Positions 1 through 6,038 of a stretch of DNA of 6,038 nucleotides are shown here, one piece after another. The DNA is from GWF2-50-93 sp041666985 (GTDB lineage: Bacteria; Verrucomicrobiota; Lentisphaeria; Victivallales; GWF2-50-93). Positions within the stretch are counted from its first letter, which is position 1; each line of letters opens with the position of its first letter. The notes under the pieces are model-generated. The model did not search any database. It saw only the letters and a program-made list of their open reading frames with translations, and was not told where the DNA came from. Location of the stretch: assembly GCA_041666985.1 (NCBI GenBank), contig JBAYFV010000231.1, positions 1 to 6,038 on the forward strand. The letters run 5' to 3'. Position numbers and translations under genes: made by a program.

Positions 1-471
1 ACCGGATTTGATACCTGGAACGGCGACTGCATCCAGCTGGATCTGGACCTGGATCCGCGGAAGATCGTGCTTGCAAGCGGAAATCTCCTTCTCGACAACG
101 ACAGCAGTTCCAAGCGGCGGCATACGGAGATCGATCTGGCTCTGACGAAGAACGGTTCTGAGGCATATCGCACCCGGACATTTGACCCGGACAAGCTTCC
201 CATCGCATTGCTCCAGTCCGATAAAATCAAGCTGGACGTTGTCAAGACAGGAGACGGGAAGTTGATTTACGAGGCGGCCATTCCCTGGGACACCCTCGGT
301 CTGACGGGCAAGCCCAAGGCGGGCGACGCTATCGGGATTGCCGCCGCCATTAACGACCGGGATGAGGTCAGCCCCAAACAGGCCGACGTGACGGCCATCG
401 GCCTCTTCGACGGGATGGCGGGAGCGAACAAGAATCCAGAGAAGTTCGGATATGTCGTACTGGGGGAATAA
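1..471 (+). CDS. C-terminal part of a protein with a CBM9-like carbohydrate-binding domain (5' end outside window)
   Basis: The reading frame is open from the first base to a TAA at 469-471, giving 156 residues with no start needed inside the window; the GTG at 67 is internal, because typical domain sequence lies upstream of it. Visible hallmarks of the CBM9-like (family 9 sugar-binding, DOMON-like) beta-sandwich are WNGDCIQLDLD at residues 6-16, the YEAAIPW strand at 90-96, IGIAAAINDRD at 111-121 and the closing FGYVVL at 149-154. In this family such domains usually sit at the C-terminus of secreted or cell-surface proteins that bind or degrade polysaccharides. The catalytic or anchoring part, if any, lies outside the window, so the substrate and enzyme class cannot be stated. 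GC is near 59%, like the neighbouring transposase and unlike bamA and dnaB. It converges with the transposase gene. The domain call is fairly secure; the function of the whole protein is unknown. Confidence 0.75.
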   Translation, partial: TGFDTWNGDCIQLDLDLDPRKIVLASGNLLLDNDSSSKRRHTEIDLALTKNGSEAYRTRTFDPDKLPIALLQSDKIKLDVVKTGDGKLIYEAAIPWDTLGLTGKPKAGDAIGIAAAINDRDEVSPKQADVTAIGLFDGMAGANKNPEKFGYVVLGE

Positions 472-483
472 ACCTGTTTGTCC

Positions 484-492
484 GGAGGAGGT
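484..492 (+). promoter_or_regulatory. Orphan Shine-Dalgarno-like sequence
   Basis: GGAGGAGGT is a near-perfect match to the anti-Shine-Dalgarno complement and sits 12 bases after the stop of the CBM9-like gene. No ATG, GTG or TTG follows at 5-12 bases; the next TTG is at 512-514, 19 bases away, and opens only a frame running through the palindromic repeat. It may be the leftover ribosome binding site of a lost downstream gene, or chance. Confidence 0.25.
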
Positions 493-528
493 AATTAAAT
501 CGTATAGTAAATTGTATTTTCGTGTCTT

Positions 529-584
529 AGGTAGGGACGCCTCGCCGAGGCGTCCGCGGCGGTCTCGGCGAGACCGCCCTACCT
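529..584. repeat. Double-hairpin palindromic element (REP/BIME-like)
   Basis: Two adjacent perfect inverted repeats are enclosed by a third. Hairpin 1 pairs 535-544 (GGACGCCTCG) with 546-555 around C545. Hairpin 2 pairs 558-567 (GGCGGTCTCG) with 569-578 around G568. The dinucleotide GC (556-557) separates them. An outer stem pairs 529-534 (AGGTAG) with 579-584 (CTACCT). The folded form would be a cruciform or three-way junction, on either strand. The two hairpin arms differ at only three of ten positions, so they look like diverged copies of one unit. The element lies between converging genes, a usual position for REP-type repeats, where it could block transcripts or exonucleases from both sides. 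There is no T-run on either side, so it is not a standard intrinsic terminator. Similar GC-rich elements occur, from memory, in Verrucomicrobia and Lentisphaerae genomes; copy number was not checked. Confidence 0.85.
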
Positions 585-600
585 TCAGATTCCCTGACCC

Positions 601-629
601 GTGGAAAATGATGTTGTGGCATTTTCAAG
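601..629. repeat. Left terminal inverted repeat of the putative insertion sequence
   Basis: It begins GTGGAAAATGATGT and matches the complement of 2927-2955 at 19 of 29 positions, including a perfect outer 8 bases. It lies just downstream of the transposase stop codon, where the transposase-3' end of an insertion sequence is expected. Confidence 0.4.
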
Positions 630-638
630 TTTTATTTT

Positions 639-2888
639 TCAAGGTGGGGCGGTGGCGAGCATCCTGTAGACCATCTTCAGTTTCGTACCCGGATAGATGA
701 ACTCCGTTTCATTCAAGTTGATCAGCATTGCCTCGGCCATACGGTTCAAGCGCGGTTCGGCCAGCGGATGCAGGAGGACATGCAGTTCTCCGCGCACCGC
801 ATCCGGACGCAGATCCGCGCTTGTGTTGAACAGGGCCTTTACCATTGAGCGGGCCTCGTCCGGGCTCGACAACTCCGCACGTGCCAGTACCGCAAGTGCG
901 GTCTCCGCGCGGTAGGCGATCATGCGCACTGTGTCGAGCACGAGCTTCCGGGTTGGAGCCAGCCGTTCGAACCTGTGTTCCTGTGGCAGCTTGTCGAATG
1001 GAATGTGGCTGGGGGTGTTTTTCCGCTGGATCCTGGTTGCGGCAAGCTTTGTCCTTATGTCTGCAAACTCGTCCAGGAACATCGATTTGGCATCCATCCA
1101 CTCTTCCATCCGCCCAGGTTCCAGATCCTCCATTTTCAGGACATAATCGGACATCCGCCCTTTTATCCTGTCCATTTTTCCTCGTAGCGATCTGCACTCC
1201 GAGTCGAGTTTCCTCCACTCTGGATTGACCACCGGGATGCTACATGGAAAAACCTCGGTCGAATACTCCGGCATCAGATCCAGTCCGAACTCGATAATCA
1301 TGTATCGGAAGAAGTTTTCCTGTCCCCACCGGGCGAACATTGCCGGAACGCCCTTGTCAACCGCGCATCCGTAGTCGGTGCCGGTGATTGCCGTCTGGTG
1401 GTTCCCGTGCCTGCCCCTGCGCAGGCGGCGGAACTGGCGATCCCATATTCCATCATTTCCGCTGCCGAAGAACATGCCGCGCTCGGCCAGTTCCATTTCC
1501 TCGGTCTGCCCGTTCGCCAGCGTGACCGTGTACTTGCGGAACTCCGATTCCGGCCAGTCGTCTCCGGGATTTTTCAGATATGTCATGCAGGCTATGCGGT
1601 GTTTCCTCCACATTTCCGAGACGAACTTCGGGCTGCATCCGGCCCTGTCGAAGATGATGCGGAACCTGTACAGATACTTGTCGGCATCCAGTTCGGCATC
1701 CGAGGGCTGGCTGGGCACGTCCCGGAGCAGCCTCGGAATGATCTCGGAACGCATTACGGCCAGAAGACCGTCGTCCACCGGACGGTCGATGTAGAAGAAA
1801 GGCTTGCCTTCCCGGTCGTTCACCCAGTAGTCCGTCACTCCGCGCAGGCAGAGTCGATGGCTTGCGACATAGCGGCGTGACAGCTCGGTCCTGCTCCCGT
1901 GATAGACACGGACATGTCCGTCGATGTAAAGGGTGCCGGCCATGTCAGGATCAGCCGTCATCCAGGCTTTCGAAAGGGAGTTCGCCCAGATTGCGACAGC
2001 ATCCGGATCCGATGCAATACCCCCGAGGTTCCCACGCAGGCAGCGCACTTCCGGGATCCGGTCCAGCCCGAGAAGCTTCCCAAACTCACCGGGCGCGCCG
2101 CGGCGCAGGGCTTCGACGGTCCTGACCCTCAGCATCGCCATGAGCGCCAGCAGTATGAACACATGTGTCAGACTGTAGTAAAAACTTCCCCTCCGGGGCG
2201 GTTCAAGCAGGGACAGATGATCGAAAAGACCGTTGGCCGCCAACGAAGGCAGGGCGCAAAGCACACCTCCACGCTCGACATCCAGGCATTCCTCGAAACG
2301 GGTCTCCGCACCGGACAGGAGGCCGCATGCAGCCATCGCCCTTTCCTCCACCCGGACGCAGGCCATGCCCATGTCCGAGGCGGCGTCCACCACCATTCTT
2401 TCCGACCGGGTGGAGGATTTTCCGGGAGGCGTGGGACGTCTCGACGGCGGAAGCATCCCCTTCTGGATGGCCTTGTCAATATTGCACTTCTTGACGCCTG
2501 CGGCAACCGCCACCTCCGCCCGGGACTTCCCTTCAAGAAGCAAACGCCTGCACTCCTCCATTACATGGGGAGTCATCACAGAAGAACCGCGGACCACCGT
2601 TGGAGCATAGAACCCGCCATCACCTTTTTCACGATACAGCCTGACTGCCGCGCGGACAGTGTTCTCATGCACCCGGCAGGCTGCCGCTATCCGGGACTGC
2701 TCCAGTCCTCCATGCACATGCAGAAAACTCATCATCGCACGCTGTGCCGCATGATCCGAGACCGGATGCACCCGCATCGGATGACTTCCCTGGAACCATG
2801 TCACTTCCGCTCCGTCACTGAAAACACTGTGAAATCCGTCTATGTCGCTTGCGCCTGCCGGAATTAGCGGCAATATTCCTTGCTTCAT
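639..2888 (-). CDS. Long DDE-type transposase (749 aa)
   Basis: It probably cuts and rejoins the ends of the surrounding element. The ATG at 2888 is preceded by AAAGGA with 7-base spacing. Residues about 62-86 (EQSRIAAACRVHENTVR) form a helix-turn-helix, and about 111-143 (SRAEVAVAAGVKKCNIDKA) look like a second. A conserved-looking block at 238-290 contains APGEFGKLLGLDRIPEVRCLR. Candidate catalytic acids are D323 in YIDGHVRVYHG, D414 in IIFDRAGCSPKF and E524 in ARWGQENFFRYM, with NHQTAI (496-501) between the last two. About 555-620 is charged and probably coiled-coil. From memory these motifs belong to a family of roughly 700-800-residue proteins usually annotated simply as putative transposase; I cannot assign a named IS family. 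No stop or frameshift is visible, so it may be active. GC is about 60%, and long antisense open frames across it are side effects of that composition. Transposase call: fairly sure; exact catalytic residues: inferred. Confidence 0.8.
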   Translation of the reverse strand: MKQGILPLIPAGASDIDGFHSVFSDGAEVTWFQGSHPMRVHPVSDHAAQRAMMSFLHVHGGLEQSRIAAACRVHENTVRAAVRLYREKGDGGFYAPTVVRGSSVMTPHVMEECRRLLLEGKSRAEVAVAAGVKKCNIDKAIQKGMLPPSRRPTPPGKSSTRSERMVVDAASDMGMACVRVEERAMAACGLLSGAETRFEECLDVERGGVLCALPSLAANGLFDHLSLLEPPRRGSFYYSLTHVFILLALMAMLRVRTVEALRRGAPGEFGKLLGLDRIPEVRCLRGNLGGIASDPDAVAIWANSLSKAWMTADPDMAGTLYIDGHVRVYHGSRTELSRRYVASHRLCLRGVTDYWVNDREGKPFFYIDRPVDDGLLAVMRSEIIPRLLRDVPSQPSDAELDADKYLYRFRIIFDRAGCSPKFVSEMWRKHRIACMTYLKNPGDDWPESEFRKYTVTLANGQTEEMELAERGMFFGSGNDGIWDRQFRRLRRGRHGNHQTAITGTDYGCAVDKGVPAMFARWGQENFFRYMIIEFGLDLMPEYSTEVFPCSIPVVNPEWRKLDSECRSLRGKMDRIKGRMSDYVLKMEDLEPGRMEEWMDAKSMFLDEFADIRTKLAATRIQRKNTPSHIPFDKLPQEHRFERLAPTRKLVLDTVRMIAYRAETALAVLARAELSSPDEARSMVKALFNTSADLRPDAVRGELHVLLHPLAEPRLNRMAEAMLINLNETEFIYPGTKLKMVYRMLATAPP

Positions 2889-2895
2889 GGGATGT

Positions 2896-2901
2896 TCCTT
2901 T
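2896..2901 (-). promoter_or_regulatory. Ribosome binding site of the transposase
   Basis: On the minus strand AAAGGA lies 7 bases before the ATG at 2888. This fixes that ATG as the start and shows that translation begins inside the element, about 67 bases from its right end. Confidence 0.6.
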
Positions 2902-2926
2902 CCGCCGTCGCCACGGCATTGTTACC

Positions 2927-2955
2927 CAAGAGAAAGGTACATCCCCTTTTTCCAC
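2927..2955. repeat. Right terminal inverted repeat of the putative insertion sequence
   Basis: Read on the minus strand from 2955 inward it begins GTGGAAAAAGGGGATGT, matching the left end at 19 of 29 positions. Base composition drops from GC-rich to AT-rich immediately beyond it, which independently supports a boundary here. Confidence 0.4.
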
Positions 2956-3111
2956 CCGCAAATTCTCTTCGATTATGACAAGAAGGAATTAACAGCTTGG
3001 ATTAGAGATGGTTGCGAATAATCAAGAAGAAGTGCGGATCAAGAAGTCTGAAATTTTACGGATCATGCAACTCGGCTTTCTATCCCTCTTTTGCAATTGC
3101 TTTTCATCTGA
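2956..3111. other. AT-rich intergenic segment between the insertion sequence and bamA
   Basis: These 156 bases follow the bamA stop codon. I see no convincing gene: the best frame (3008-3178, plus strand, 56 residues) has a weak ribosome site and runs antisense into bamA. The 8-base palindrome GCAATTGC at about 3093-3100 has no loop and no T-run, so it is not a good terminator. The skp/ompH gene that often follows bamA is absent. Confidence 0.5.
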
Positions 3112-5451
3112 TTACGGCGGACTCCACGTCATTCCTAGATTGAAATGGAAACGTAACTTGCTGCTTTCCCCATCCTGATTGTTGAGTATGGGATATGCCA
3201 GATCAAGCTTGACGGGAGCATTGAAATAGGGAAGTTTTATTCTCAATCCATAACCTGCACCTATGTTGAAATCATTCATGCTGAAATTCCAGGCATTTTC
3301 CTTTACCTGTCCGATGTCGCAGAATATTGCACCACGTATGAATTCATAGATGGGATGTGTGACTTCAACGTTGGCAAGAAGCATAGACTCACCGCCATAG
3401 GCCTTGTTGTCGCTGTCTACGGGGGAGATCCTGCGATATGAGAAACCCCTTACCGAATCTCCGCCACCAAGGAAATATCGTTCATAAATAGGGGCCAGAT
3501 CCCCGTGGTTGCTGAATGTATCTACCTGCCCCATTTTCATTCCGGTATGCAGTACAAACCAGTCGTTTATAAACGAGTAGTAGTTGCTCGCCAGAGCCTC
3601 GAACTTATAATAGTTGGTTGTCCCTCCGAACGCTTTAGAGTTCAATTCTCCCAATGCGCTTACAAGATATCCGTTAGTTGGGTCGGTAATATTGTTCCTC
3701 GTATCCCTGGCAAGAGTAAGAGACCATTTGCTTACTATGCTGTTCCCTTTTGAATCCTGGAAAATCTGGGACAGATCGTTATCCATATGATAGACTTTGA
3801 CCTGCTCAATAGTGTAGCCCAGCTTTACGCTGTTCCTGTCGTCATCGGGATTAATCAACCACGGGAAATACGGAAGTGAAAAAGGCTTTGTAAGGCTGAA
3901 TTTGCCTCCAATGTATCTTTCATCCCAGTATTCATAAGTCCTTTCAGTGTAGAATCCCGACATGTCAAGACTCAGGGGTATGTCAAAGAGCCAGGGGTCG
4001 GTGAATTGCAGGTAGAAATTGCTCAGATCCACACCATATTCAGCATGAAGCTTGAGCCTCTGCCCTCCCCCGACGAAATAATTCCACGGATCCAGGAGAT
4101 CAAAATTTGACTGTGAAAGTTCGACTATTCCAGACACGTTGTCAGAATCCGAATAGGCGCCTCCGATGGAAAATTTTCCAGTATCTTTCTCTTCGACATT
4201 TATATCAACATCCTTTTTCCCTGGCTCATCGGAATTTACAGATACTATGTTGACTTTCTCGAAATAGTCCATGCCCATAAGGCGTGACTTGCTGGCATCC
4301 AGCCTGTTGTTGTCTACAGGATCCCCCGGTTGTATGGCAAGTTCGCGGCGGATGACCTTGTCCTTTGTGTTGTGGTTCCCGGAAATGTGCACGTTCTTGA
4401 CAGTATACGGCTCTCCCTCTGTTATCCTGTATTCAATGTTCACAGTATGGGTTTTGAAGTCAGGAATCCTCACCGGCCTGCACTGGAAATCGGCATATCC
4501 GAGCGGATAATATTTGTCTCCTATTGATTCAATATCCTTTTTCTCTATGCGGTTGTCGAATACATCGTCGGTTTTAAGGTGGAGAAAGGGGATGAGTTCG
4601 TCGTTTGAGAACAATTTATTCCCGGTCACTGAAACTTCAGCGATCCTATATGGCTCTCCCTCTTCCAGATTGAAGGTTATGTCCACATATTCCGGATTTG
4701 AATCCTCCTTGACGTCGACACTGGTGGCCTTGCAGTCAAGATAACCGAGATTCCAGTAGAGGTCCTTGATCCTGTCCTTGTCTACCTCTATCTCGTTTTT
4801 TTCATATAGTCCCATGTTCAGGAGCCAGCTGAGATAGGAATGCTGCGTGGCGATGCTGTTTTTAAGCTTCCATGATGAATATGCCGTGTTGCCTGTGAAT
4901 AGGACATCATTAACCTTCAGTCTCAGGTTTTCGGTTATATTTATCGTAAGTTTAACAAATCCATCTCCGTCATCCTCCGTACTATGGCTTATTATTACGG
5001 AGTTATAACCCTTGTCGATGTAGTATTTCCTAATGTTGGAAAGAGTTTTCTGGAGTTCCTGATCGTTCAAGGCCTCATTGAGTTTCACGGTGACCTTGTC
5101 CTTGAATTCCTCATCTGTGAATTTCTTGTTCCCCTTAAAAACAATGGCCTTGACTTTAGGCTTTGAAACAAGTTTCATGGTGATATTGACTTTTCCATCG
5201 GCAGTTTCAGAGGTTTCCGCCAGGACGTCAAGGAAGTTTCCAGTGGAATAAAGCCGTTTGATGTCTTCATCCAGGATTTTCTGGTCGAATGCCTCCCCCT
5301 TTTTGCACTGCATGTTGTACTTGAGCATTTCGTCAGGGAAGGCATAGCCTTTCTGCTCGAATTTGACATCGTTGATTTCAGCAGATATCAGACTGAGCGA
5401 GAAAATAAAGAACGCAATTATTGTGTATAACGCTTTGACAGTAAACGACAT
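3112..5451 (-). CDS. bamA: BamA, outer-membrane protein assembly factor (Omp85 family), 779 aa
   Basis: BamA is the core of the BAM machine, which folds and inserts beta-barrel proteins into the outer membrane. The ATG at 5451 is chosen over an upstream in-frame TTG at 5493 because it starts directly on a signal peptide (residues 1-24, hydrophobic stretch LYTIIAFFIFSLSLISA, likely cut before EIND), with AGGGG 11 bases upstream. Five POTRA domains follow at about 25-96, 97-175, 177-266, 268-347 and 349-422, each with the typical V.F.GN-type strand (for example FKGNKKF, FTGNTAY, VTGNKLF, ISGNHNT in domains 2-5). The barrel spans about 425-779. It carries RDTRNN...PTNGY at 582-595, the diagnostic loop-6 VRGF at 667-670 within GGGDSVRGF, and FCDIGQV at 710-716. 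Length is normal (about 800 in E. coli). The protein ends TWSPP, so the last aromatic residue (W776) is not terminal. GC is about 43%. It follows dnaB on the same strand. Confidence 0.95.
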   Translation of the reverse strand: MSFTVKALYTIIAFFIFSLSLISAEINDVKFEQKGYAFPDEMLKYNMQCKKGEAFDQKILDEDIKRLYSTGNFLDVLAETSETADGKVNITMKLVSKPKVKAIVFKGNKKFTDEEFKDKVTVKLNEALNDQELQKTLSNIRKYYIDKGYNSVIISHSTEDDGDGFVKLTINITENLRLKVNDVLFTGNTAYSSWKLKNSIATQHSYLSWLLNMGLYEKNEIEVDKDRIKDLYWNLGYLDCKATSVDVKEDSNPEYVDITFNLEEGEPYRIAEVSVTGNKLFSNDELIPFLHLKTDDVFDNRIEKKDIESIGDKYYPLGYADFQCRPVRIPDFKTHTVNIEYRITEGEPYTVKNVHISGNHNTKDKVIRRELAIQPGDPVDNNRLDASKSRLMGMDYFEKVNIVSVNSDEPGKKDVDINVEEKDTGKFSIGGAYSDSDNVSGIVELSQSNFDLLDPWNYFVGGGQRLKLHAEYGVDLSNFYLQFTDPWLFDIPLSLDMSGFYTERTYEYWDERYIGGKFSLTKPFSLPYFPWLINPDDDRNSVKLGYTIEQVKVYHMDNDLSQIFQDSKGNSIVSKWSLTLARDTRNNITDPTNGYLVSALGELNSKAFGGTTNYYKFEALASNYYSFINDWFVLHTGMKMGQVDTFSNHGDLAPIYERYFLGGGDSVRGFSYRRISPVDSDNKAYGGESMLLANVEVTHPIYEFIRGAIFCDIGQVKENAWNFSMNDFNIGAGYGLRIKLPYFNAPVKLDLAYPILNNQDGESSKLRFHFNLGMTWSPP

Positions 5452-5462
5452 GTTCTTGAAAA

Positions 5463-5467
5463 CCCCT
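5463..5467 (-). promoter_or_regulatory. Probable ribosome binding site of bamA
   Basis: AGGGG on the minus strand lies 11 bases before the ATG at 5451. The spacing is long but workable, and no better site precedes the alternative TTG at 5493. Together with the signal peptide it decides the start. Confidence 0.4.
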
Positions 5468-5494
5468 GAGAGTTGAATAAAGTCGAAAAGCAAT

Positions 5495-5522
5495 AAGATA
5501 TTCTATATCCCGCTAATTTCAA
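5495..5522 (-). promoter_or_regulatory. Possible sigma70-type promoter for bamA
   Basis: On the minus strand TTGAAA (5517-5522) and TATCTT (5495-5500) are separated by 16 bases, in an AT-rich gap, with transcription expected to start near 5488 and leave a leader of about 37 bases. The upstream TTTTTT tract could act as an UP-like element. The motif is short and the surroundings AT-rich, so chance matches are likely. Confidence 0.3.
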
Positions 5523-5567
5523 AAAAGTTGCGTAAAAAAGGATGATTATGAATCTCGGGCAGGCAGG

Positions 5568-6038
5568 TCATCTTTCAGGGACATCTTCGTCGCCATATCG
5601 TGAACGTGATCCAAACGAGGCGGTAAGGGGGAAGAAGGAAAGTGGTATTCTTCCAGGTTCGCCGTTCCTATTCTTCTCAATTATGAACTCAGCTTCGAGG
5701 CCTTTGAGCTTTTCTTCTTCGGAGGCATCCTTCTGCTTTTCAGTATCCCTGTGTATGAATCCTACAATATCGGCATCCTGTTCGATGGATCCGGACTCCC
5801 TGAGATTACTCAACTTGGGTATTCCGCTCTTTTGCATTTCGGTTGCTCGGTTCAACTGTGCGAGGACAAGTATTGGAAGACTGAGTTCCTTTGCAAGTGA
5901 TTTTATCCCGGCTGAAATAAGGGAGACTTCCTGCTGGCGGTTGTCATTTTTCCTATCGACATCGGCTCTCATCAGCTGCAGATAGTCTATGACAATCAGG
6001 TCGATTTTGTTCTGTGACTTCAATCTTCTCGCCCTTGC
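5568..6038 (-). CDS. dnaB: Replicative DNA helicase DnaB, C-terminal part (5' end outside window)
   Basis: DnaB is the hexameric ring helicase that unwinds DNA at the replication fork. The frame is open to the right edge and 156 residues are visible, covering the end of the RecA-like ATPase domain. Residues 13-23 are the Walker B strand DLIVIDYLQLM. RQQEVSLISAGIKSLAKEL (34-52) and PILVLAQLNR (55-64) give the motif H3 region with its sensor glutamine Q61. LRESGSIEQDADIVGFIHR (79-97) is motif H4. EKNRNGEPG (121-129) holds the lysine and arginine (K122, R124) that in the family reach the ATP of the neighbouring subunit. Walker A and the N-terminal helical domain lie beyond the window. The TTG at 6021-6023 is internal, since the preceding ARARR fits the family. 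No intein is visible in this part. It stops 116 bases before bamA. GC is about 42%. Confidence 0.95.
   Translation of the reverse strand, partial: ARARRLKSQNKIDLIVIDYLQLMRADVDRKNDNRQQEVSLISAGIKSLAKELSLPILVLAQLNRATEMQKSGIPKLSNLRESGSIEQDADIVGFIHRDTEKQKDASEEEKLKGLEAEFIIEKNRNGEPGRIPLSFFPLTASFGSRSRYGDEDVPER

Larger units (their letters stand above)
601..2955 (-). mobile_element. Probable insertion sequence carrying a long DDE transposase
   Basis: The only gene is a 749-residue transposase-like protein. It is bracketed by sequences matching as an imperfect inverted repeat: reading inward, both ends start GTGGAAAA, and 19 of 29 positions agree between 601-629 and the complement of 2927-2955. Outside this block the similarity stops, which supports these as the element's ends. 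That gives a length of about 2355 bp, with 38 bases from the left end to the transposase stop and 67 from the right end to its start. The flanks (CCC to the left, CCG to the right) show no convincing target-site duplication beyond CC. The ends are inferred from a single copy, so they could be off by several bases. The family is uncertain. Confidence 0.5.

Noticed and set aside
529..584. CRISPR repeats or a standard intrinsic terminator
   Set aside because: There are only two adjoining hairpins with a 2-base gap, so no repeat-spacer pattern exists; neither strand has a T-run after the stem.
452..700. An 82-residue plus-strand frame starting inside the CBM9-like gene
   Set aside because: Its central RDASPRRPRRSRRDRP stretch is just the palindromic repeat read as protein, and it runs into the transposase gene in antisense.
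1899..2867. A 322-residue open frame on the plus strand opposite the transposase gene
   Set aside because: It is antisense to a gene with clear transposase motifs and a good ribosome binding site. Its composition (rich in H, R, P, Q) and lack of recognisable motifs fit a shadow frame in GC-rich DNA.
3008..3178. A 56-residue plus-strand frame (MVANNQEEVRIKK...) after the insertion sequence
   Set aside because: It has only a weak ribosome site, no recognised motif, and its second part is antisense to the conserved end of bamA.
5452..5493. A longer bamA starting at the TTG at 5493
   Set aside because: It would put 14 residues before a normal signal peptide, uses a rare start and lacks a ribosome binding site at the usual distance.
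5544..5554. A dnaB terminator at GATTATGAATC with the nearby T-tract on the minus strand
   Set aside because: The stem is only 4 A/T-rich base pairs and is not placed directly before the T-tract, too weak to call.

Overview
The window looks like chromosomal DNA of a Gram-negative (diderm) bacterium. Only one gene demands that: bamA, for the outer-membrane protein assembly factor. A CBM9-like carbohydrate-binding protein, a GC-rich double-hairpin repeat and a very long DDE transposase together suggest the Planctomycetes-Verrucomicrobia-Lentisphaerae group, perhaps a Lentisphaerae or Kiritimatiellae relative. That placement is from recollection of such genomes and is low confidence.

Layout. 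(1) 1-471, plus strand: the C-terminal end of a protein with a CBM9-like domain, cut by the left edge. (2) 472-638: a short gap between converging genes. It holds an orphan Shine-Dalgarno-like sequence (484-492), a striking palindromic element with two hairpins inside an outer stem (529-584), and the probable left end of an insertion sequence. (3) 639-2888, minus strand: an apparently intact 749-residue DDE transposase. Imperfect terminal inverted repeats at 601-629 and 2927-2955 suggest an insertion sequence of about 2.36 kb. (4) 2956-3111: AT-rich intergenic DNA with no convincing gene. (5) 3112-5451, minus strand: complete bamA with five POTRA domains and a 16-strand-type barrel. (6) 5452-5567: a gap with a plausible bamA promoter. 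(7) 5568-6038, minus strand: the C-terminal part of the replicative helicase gene dnaB, cut by the right edge.

The two housekeeping genes, dnaB then bamA, run in the same direction but probably use separate promoters; they share no pathway. The sharpest large-scale signal is base composition. In sampled 60-base blocks, everything up to the right end of the insertion sequence is about 55-65% GC in coding DNA, while everything after it is about 42-44%. The change falls at the element's boundary and no target-site duplication is visible. So the left and right halves may have been joined by transfer, by recombination between element copies, or by an assembly error. I see no convincing new multi-gene system here; the palindromic element and the compositional junction are the items most worth following up.
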